From Falciphora oryzae (Eukaryota; Ascomycota; Sordariomycetes; Magnaporthales; Magnaporthaceae), in the NCBI GenBank assembly GCA_000733355.1, contig JNVV01000009.1, forward strand, positions 659,521-723,520: a stretch of 64,000 bases of DNA, written 5' to 3'. The notes under the pieces are model-generated. The model was not told the DNA's origin. It searched no databases and was given only the letters and a program-made list of their open reading frames with translations. Both the position numbers and the translations under genes were made by a program. Of the stretch, positions 58,101 to 64,000 are shown piece by piece. Position 1 is the stretch's first letter. Each line of letters opens with the position of its first letter.

Positions 58101-59084
58101 AGGTTGATTGCTACGAGCTCCATACAAGGGCAAATTCTCCTCTGGAACGGCGATACCGACGAGCATCACCTCTCGCTCGAGAGTGATAGCAGCGTGCTGT
58201 CGCTACTCTTCTCGCCCGACGGCGCGGTCCTAACAGGCACCTTGGGTAGCGGGGCGGTGAAGGTCCGGGACACCAAAACGGGAGCACTGACGCACGAAGC
58301 CCTGGGACACAGCGACTTGGTCAGAGGCGGCGCATTCTCGCCGCCCTCTGTCGACGGCCGGCTGCTAGCGACCGCGTCTGACGACAAGGACAGCCCGAGT
58401 CTGGAGCCTTGACGCGAAGTTTCCAGAAAAGGACGACAAGCCGACGCCCTGTACACCACTCCATTTGATACCGACTACGCCGTCTGCGTGGCCTTCTCGC
58501 CAGATGGCCGCCACCTCGCTTCGGCCGGGGACGACGGAGTGGTCTACATATGGGACAGGGAGACCACTGGCGCTGAGCCAGAAGAGTCGGCCGACACCGA
58601 GTGCGAGAAGAGCTTTGGTTTCAACGCCTTCCGCGTTTACAGCGTTATTTTTTCGCCCGACGGAAAGCGTGTCGTAGCCTCTGCTTCCACCGCCGAGCTT
58701 CGTCTCTCGGACTTGGAGAGCGGCGCGTGCGTCGTCAGGAAGCAGGCACGGAGCCTCAGATCGCTGCAGTTCAGCAGCGCCCACGATGCGGACGAGAGCT
58801 GGATCCTGAGATAGACGGGGCCCGCACCCGTTGGCGAATCCGGATCTCCGATGATGACACCAGGTACGGAGCCGCCCTCCGACTGGGCCCCTTGGAGCAT
58901 GGACTCGGGCCAGAACTGGATCAAGTACAAGGGCAAGGAGGCGATATTTCTACCAAGACGGTAACGCCCTGGCGCAAGGGCCGTCTTTGTTCAAGGCAGT
59001 CGAGTGGTCATCAGCTGCCAATCGGGATTGGTGATGCTCTTTAATTTCAGCGGGGACGCAAAGGTGTTGAATAGGAGTTTTTGA
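55117..59084 (+). pseudogene. NACHT-WD40 NLR pseudogene
   Basis: The NACHT part reads ELWIAGKPGTGKSTLLEAI near 55290 (Walker A) and FEPTSFVIDAIDECCSDGD near 55631 (Walker B). Between them an in-frame TAG at 55606..55608 splits the domain, where a coding triplet is expected. Frame changes follow near 56533 and 56650. A poly-T run sits at about 56750 to 56773, inside a possible former intron. WD40 repeats then appear in broken frames: GHRDRVWSCAFSPDGRLLAS near 57050, LSFSGDGFLLGVAATEQAMR near 57765, further repeats to 58400, AFSPDGRHLASAGDDGVVYI near 58490, and a natural-looking tail ending at the stop 59082..59084. I count at least five breaks. No N-terminal effector domain is seen; the decayed neighbour begins immediately upstream. 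Confidence 0.85.
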
Positions 59085-60108
59085 AGGCGACATGACGGCA
59101 TGATGCATAAACTGGTAGCTGGAGTCCTCGGTAGCCAAATTTCAATGTGGCGCGTAGGGTGGGGCGCAGCATACGGGTCTCCTGCATGGCCCACGCAGGA
59201 CCGAATGCACTCGCACTACGCGGGTACTCCTCTACCCGCCTCAGAGGGCCTGTCTGACAACCCAATACACAAGAACAAATGAACATGCCGGAAGCCGTCC
59301 GATAGGAAATCTCCCTTCGGGAGCAAGGACAAAATCCGACTGCGGGCCCCCGTCAAGACACGAGCTTTTTTTTTTTCGTCATCGGCCCGGGATGCAAGTG
59401 AGGCTGCTTGTGACATGGTATTTTTCCGAGTCCGTTATTCTTGTCGCATTCCCCTCCGGTCTCCGTCGAGTGATGCCGACTATCCTCTACCCATAACATA
59501 TCCCCTGTGCGGTCTTCCCGGTTCCGTGTAGCCCGACGTCCGTAGCTTAGCCATCCGCCGCCACGAGAGGGTATCGGCATGAAATGAAGAGAAGAAGAAA
59601 AAAAGGGAAAAGACACGCGTGCTACCAAGATGAGAGTAAAAAGGCAGAGGGTAGGTGCTTGTGTTGTCCATAAACCACAGCCCTTACCGTCGTGATCTCT
59701 CTAAATACCTAATGCCCGCAGGCGGAGCAAGTGCAAGGTCGAGCTCCTCATCGACACTTGCCCAAATACAAATTATGTACACAGCAGGATATATAAGGCC
59801 GAAACCAAGGAATGGCAGATAAAAAAAAACCACCCCTAAGCAGCCATCGCCCGAAAGAATGAATGCAGGAACACCCAGGGATATATCAGACAGGGAGGCC
59901 TGTAATGCCATGCGACGCCATCTCTCCACAGAAAGACTTCGCAGAAATAAAAGAGAAACAAGTATATACAGGCGAAGGCGGATCTGGTATCATGATTAGA
60001 AATGAGGGCTTGCAAAGGAAGAGAATCATCAAATGGGAAAAAAAAAAAAGACAAAACGCCGCCCCGTCCATATGCGAACAAATCTGGTGCTTTCTTGCTT
60101 CATCTTGT
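59085..60108. other. Intergenic, no gene seen
   Basis: This is the 3' flank of the dead NACHT-WD40 gene and of the mannosyltransferase gene (convergent). It has several A- or T-runs (59366 to 59374, 59820 to 59830, 60040 to 60050). No coding frame is supported. Confidence 0.45.
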
Positions 60109-61836
60109 TCATACGAGCGTCTCGTTCCACGGCACCCAGTACTGCTCCGTCCATCCTGGCATGCAGAGGATCTTCTCGGGCACGGGCTGCCATGTGATCT
60201 GGACCGGCAGCTTCTCGCGATGCTCCCTCTTGACCCAGTCGGTGACGTAGCCCTTCCTCTTTTTGATGGCGGCGCCGTAAGTATCATTATACTCGAGGTT
60301 CACCGTGGGCACAATGGCGATCTTGCTGTAGCCGTGCCACCACAGGTCCTTGCAAAAGTACGTGGGCTCACCCACGCGGCACTCGCCTTCGTGGCCGTCG
60401 CGGAACTTGATCTTCTCCGACATGACGGGCTCGGCCCGGAAGGTCACGGCGCCGTTCCAGCACGCAAACACGTGCACGGCCCGCCCGGCCTCGAACCGCA
60501 GCCGGCTGACCTCGTCGTCCGGGAACAGGTAGCGGGCGCGCGCGAAGGAGCCGGACTTGTCGTCGGGTATGTCGAAGAAGGAATCGCCGTTGATCTGGCG
60601 CGCGACCCACTCGTCGTAGAATGTTGGCACGGCCTGAATGTGCGACCAGTCCATGCCACAAGTCATGTCGGCTGCCTGGATCACGCGCTGGTGCAGCAGC
60701 TCCAGTATGTCCTCGGCGCAGATGGATACGTCGTTGATAAATGCCACAATCGTATCGTCGGCGAACTCAATGTTCGCTCCCCATGTTTCGGAAGGTTCTG
60801 ACCGGCCCCTAAACCTGGCGGGGACAGCGGAGGCGGTTTCCTTGGCGGCGGAGGCGCCGTCGGTGGGCTTCGGGCGGTTCTTGCGGCTGTTGATCATGGG
60901 CTGGAGGGCCATGTTGCGCAGCTCGGCCAGGCGCTCGATACGGTGGCCTTCGCTCGGGTTAATGTCGCTGTTGAGGTAGTAGTAGGTGACACCGAGTGCC
61001 TCGAGCTCGGGGCGGAGGGCGGTCAGAATCTCGGCAGTGCCGTCGTTGGAGCGGCCCTCGACGATAGATAGCACGGAGCTCTCCGGGCCGACGAAGCGCA
61101 TGACCTCGACGATGGAGCCCAGCAGGCGCGGCAGGACGTACTGACACTGCCTCAGGTTCAGGGCGAAGAAGTACTTCTTGCTGGGATCCCACTTGGACTT
61201 CTTCAGGTGCTGATACCGGGTCTCGTTAAACTTGGGGCACCACATGCGTTCGATCGTCGTGTCGTCGGCGTTCATGATGGCGGGGATGTATGCCTCGACG
61301 CGCTCCATTGCAAGCTTTTTCTGGCTCGCCGAGAGCTTCTTCTGTGCCTCGTTCTCGTTGAATTCCTTCTCTATCTCCTCGGCAGTCTTCCCCCTGTTCT
61401 TATCATCCTGAACCTTCTTCTCCTCTTGCGCTTTTTTCTCCTCGGGCGTGAGTATGATCTCCGGCTCGGCGGGGGCGGTAGTGGCAGTGGGCGGCGACGT
61501 CGGCTCAGAGTTCTGGGTGTCGGATCCAGACTTCCAGGGATCTATGGATGCGGAGGCACAGCGGGAAAGTTTAGCTGAGGTTCTTCCCGAGACAGAAGAT
61601 GGGACGACTGAAGCTAGGGTGGATGGGTAGGTAAGTTGGGCTAGGTACGTACTAATGCTTGCCGGAAGCTTTGTCACAGCTGCCAGGCCGTGGGAGCCAA
61701 ATGTCAGATAGACGGCCAGTGCGAAGAACAGCACCAGCTGGACATAGATGAAGGCCCTGCGCTTCGTCATGCGTGGCACCATTGCCGCGACTCCCTGCCG
61801 GGCGTTTGGCGACGGTGTGGTCGGACTGGACAGCAT
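60109..61836 (-). CDS. GT69 alpha-1,3-mannosyltransferase (CAP59/CMT1-like)
   Basis: The probable structure is 61836..61653 and 61541..60109, 538 aa. The 111-bp intron (GTACGT donor, CATAG acceptor) is a multiple of three and has no stop, so an unspliced 575-aa form is also possible. It is a type II Golgi membrane protein: a short basic tail (MVPRMTKRRAF), a TM helix IYVQLVLFFALAVYLTF, then a charged Lys/Glu coiled stem. The CAP59/CMT1 catalytic region follows, with YFFALNLRQCQYVLPRLLGS, VSIVEGRSNDGT-type sequence (SIVEGRSNDGTAEIL), DDTIVAFINDVSICAEDIL with an acidic metal-binding-like cluster, TCGMDW, and a late VFACWNGAV. These are hallmarks of Cryptococcus Cap59/Cmt1 relatives that make mannose-containing glycans. 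Starts at 61836 and 61782 are both possible. Confidence 0.88.
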   Translation of the reverse strand: MLSSPTTPSPNARQGVAAMVPRMTKRRAFIYVQLVLFFALAVYLTFGSHGLAAVTKLPASISTYLAQLTYPSTLASVVPSSVSGRTSAKLSRCASASIDPWKSGSDTQNSEPTSPPTATTAPAEPEIILTPEEKKAQEEKKVQDDKNRGKTAEEIEKEFNENEAQKKLSASQKKLAMERVEAYIPAIMNADDTTIERMWCPKFNETRYQHLKKSKWDPSKKYFFALNLRQCQYVLPRLLGSIVEVMRFVGPESSVLSIVEGRSNDGTAEILTALRPELEALGVTYYYLNSDINPSEGHRIERLAELRNMALQPMINSRKNRPKPTDGASAAKETASAVPARFRGRSEPSETWGANIEFADDTIVAFINDVSICAEDILELLHQRVIQAADMTCGMDWSHIQAVPTFYDEWVARQINGDSFFDIPDDKSGSFARARYLFPDDEVSRLRFEAGRAVHVFACWNGAVTFRAEPVMSEKIKFRDGHEGECRVGEPTYFCKDLWWHGYSKIAIVPTVNLEYNDTYGAAIKKRKGYVTDWVKREHREKLPVQITWQPVPEKILCMPGWTEQYWVPWNETLV

Positions 61837-64000
61837 CCTGACGTCTGCACAAGCGGGTAGCAGAGCAAGAGTTCGCCGCTGCAGCAAGCGGTTGGGAGCA
61901 GAGCGATCAGGCCGATTGAGCGAACGCGGCGACACATAGGGCGCCGCGCGCCAACTCGTGGATGCTAGTGGCTGGCCGTGAAAAAAAAGGGGGGTTGACA
62001 ACCGCCGGTGCGGATTTAGCCACCCGAAAGAAGCGCAAGGATCAATGGGTAGAGATGTCTGCAAGCCTTCTCTGTGCTGATCCTGACGGGCAGAGAGGTC
62101 GCGTTGTCAAACAGGCTCCCGCCGCGTTTGTTGTGTCAACCAGCCCCGATCGAGACTTGCCTCTCTCCAACCTCTAGCACCTTCCAAGTCTGCTTCATTT
62201 TCGAAGTCGGTGCCAACGCGCAACCCGATAACAAAACCACCGATAACAAGTGTTGGGTGTGGGGCTGTGGAGGGCCCGAAACAAAAGTCCACTCTCAATT
62301 CTTCCCGGATTGCCCCTTTGTTCAAGTAACAAGCGGCTCGGCAGCAGCACAGGAGAAGCAGCAGAAATACGAACAAAAACAACACGAAGCGTGAAAGAGC
62401 AATACATCGTGTCTGTGCTGAGCCCGCCATGCAGCCATTTCTTCACGGGTGGGTTTTCGACCGGCATCCGTTCCGGCAAAGCCTGTGCCAAGTACCGTGC
62501 CCCGTCAGCCGGTTCAGCTTCGGCGCTCCAGCGACGCGAGGCGGAGAGAGCCCGGTTCTCCGAAAGCAGAATACATTTGGTCAATATATCCGGCGCAGCC
62601 TTCGCCGGAGCAGTGTGGTACGGAGTCCGGAGCACGGGGCGCGGGGCGCAGAGGCAGACCATCGGCGCCCAGATTATTGGGGCCAACCTTGTAGCCAGAG
62701 CGGGCAGGGTTTGGCTGTGGTCCGGCAAAGTCCCCGGTGACAGCTGGAGGTGCTCGGTGCTGCGTGACCGTCTCGCTGGGAGCCGAGTCGGGGAAACCCC
62801 CGCTCTCCATTTCCCTTGGCAAACGGGGGATGTCCCCGGCGGACCGCAGATTGCGCGGGCATCAGGTGATGGATCCAGTGTTATAAGATGGGGCAGCATT
62901 CTAATCAGAGCGACTGGCCCCTGTGTCCACCTCTGTCCAGCAGCTGACTTAGCATTGACAAAGTTCTTCCCCAGCTGTGCATCTTGGCCAGCGTTTACAC
63001 ATTATCGTGCGAGGCTTGCCTGTGCCACGTACGTGCTCGGCTGCTGAAGAACGCCCGTGTTGAGAGTTGAGAGTTGAGAGTTGACCAAATGTTGATCAAG
63101 CAAACCTCTCTTTTTCTGCTTTTGTTCTAACAAGCTTTGCCAGCTGGAGTAATATCCCAGCCCCATAAAGCCATATCGTGGTGTACCAAGCCCTACTGTC
63201 AACGGAACAAAAACTTGGACAGAGTTTGGCAGCAGAGTTGTTCGCTGAAAGTTAGGCGCTGAATGCATCAAAACCCTGGATGCGCAGCCACTGGCGGGCG
63301 CGTGCGAGGGAGACATGGTCCGCGCTGTCACCCGGAGATCTGCCGACCTGGAGAATCCGATCTGGATTTCATCGGGAATTCATGTCGCCATGTGAAGTGA
63401 GACGGGGACGGAGTTGTCCGTTATTGGAAGAAATGGGGTTAGGGACCTTGCTGCCCATTTCCCCTTTTGTGGTTTCCTCTCATTGTCCTCACATTTCAAT
63501 CGATTTTATTGCCCCCTGTTATCGGCCCGAGCGCGGCCTGACAGCCAGATCTGGTTGGCCATCTCCACACCTAGGCCCCCCTGCGAGGAAGGCCTCGAGG
63601 CCGAGCAACAAGGCAGGTCTCGAACTGCGGAGAGGCAAGGAGGCCGGCCCCTTACGCATCACGCGCGATTCCGTCCCACCTAGCTGGGCCGTACGCTGTA
63701 CGCGTCCTCTGTTGGCTCCTGCTTGGCCCACGGAAGTGGCAGAGCAAAGCGGCTAGCCTCTCGGAAGAGGTCTCGGCCAGGTGGTGCCGGCGAGCTTGGC
63801 TGGGTCACGGAAACTAGCAGCATTCGTTTGAGAACCGCCTGTGTGGGTTGGGGGATATCGTCACTTGACGCCCTCCGCTGAAGGCTCGCCGAATCCTGCG
63901 ACACCGTCGAGTCCAGATCGGGCGCACAGCTCGCTAACGAGGCAAGGCCGACGTTGCAGCACGCCAGGGGCAGGTAGGGGTAGGTGAGGTGGCCATGTCA
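61837..64000. other. Intergenic, no gene seen
   Basis: This is the promoter side of the mannosyltransferase gene and about 1.8 kb beyond. Open frames on both strands (for example 62195..62899) lack family similarity. It contains a short tandem repeat at 63061..63084. The right edge is cut by the window. Confidence 0.45.
63061..63084. repeat. 7-bp tandem repeat, 3.4 copies
   Basis: The unit TGAGAGT is repeated three times, followed by TGA. It is a simple microsatellite-like repeat in intergenic DNA. Confidence 0.75.

Noticed and set aside
62195..62899. 234-aa minus-strand frame beyond the GT69 gene
   Set aside because: No recognisable motif and overlapping frames of equal length on the other strand; it reads as random GC-rich sequence.
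1..64000. CRISPR arrays, operons or other prokaryotic systems
   Set aside because: Introns, gene families and spacing are fungal; the only tandem repeats are short microsatellite-like ones without spacers.

Overview
The window is nuclear DNA of a filamentous ascomycete, most likely a Sordariomycete. Genes are GC-rich and split by short introns of about 60 to 250 bp with GTRNGT donors, CTAAC/CTGAC branch points and YAG acceptors. The gene families (fungal OPT transporter, DUF3638/DUF3645 giant protein, HET and NACHT proteins, CFEM-like and GPI-anchored cysteine-rich secreted proteins) are typical of Pezizomycotina. Exon structures were worked out by hand from reading frame, splice-site consensus and family similarity; species cannot be named.

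Left part, 1 to 21.7 kb: mostly conserved genes. In order: an OPT oligopeptide transporter (-), 5-formyltetrahydrofolate cyclo-ligase (+), spliceosomal SmE (-), the karyopherin Mtr10/transportin-SR (+), tRNA m2,2G26 methyltransferase Trm1 (+), a diacylglycerol/sphingosine-kinase-like protein (+), a tiny intron-split secreted protein with eight cysteines (-) and an ABC-F ATPase (-). SmE and Mtr10 share an 861-bp bidirectional promoter.

Middle, 21.7 to 40.6 kb: sparse. It holds a frame-broken F-box/LRR-like remnant, a GPI-anchored cysteine-rich surface protein, a 3.8-kb stretch without recognisable genes, and a giant eight-exon gene (about 3172 aa) of the DUF6606/DUF3638/DUF3645 family with a SecA/SF2-like P-loop and a DEAH box.

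Right part, 41 to 59 kb: an accessory island of fungal self/non-self recognition (heterokaryon-incompatibility, NLR-type) genes. It contains an ankyrin-HET protein, a small coiled-coil gene carrying a probable solo LTR, a CFEM-like secreted protein, a SesB-like hydrolase-NACHT protein, a second HET protein, a decayed unidentified gene, and a NACHT-WD40 gene killed by an in-frame stop and several frameshifts. The HET and NACHT proteins are the executor and sensor classes expected to act together in regulated cell death after non-self contact. Frame-broken genes and the retrotransposon scar suggest rapid turnover. The island ends at a conserved GT69 (CAP59/CMT1-like) mannosyltransferase (60.1 to 61.8 kb), followed by 2 kb with nothing recognisable.
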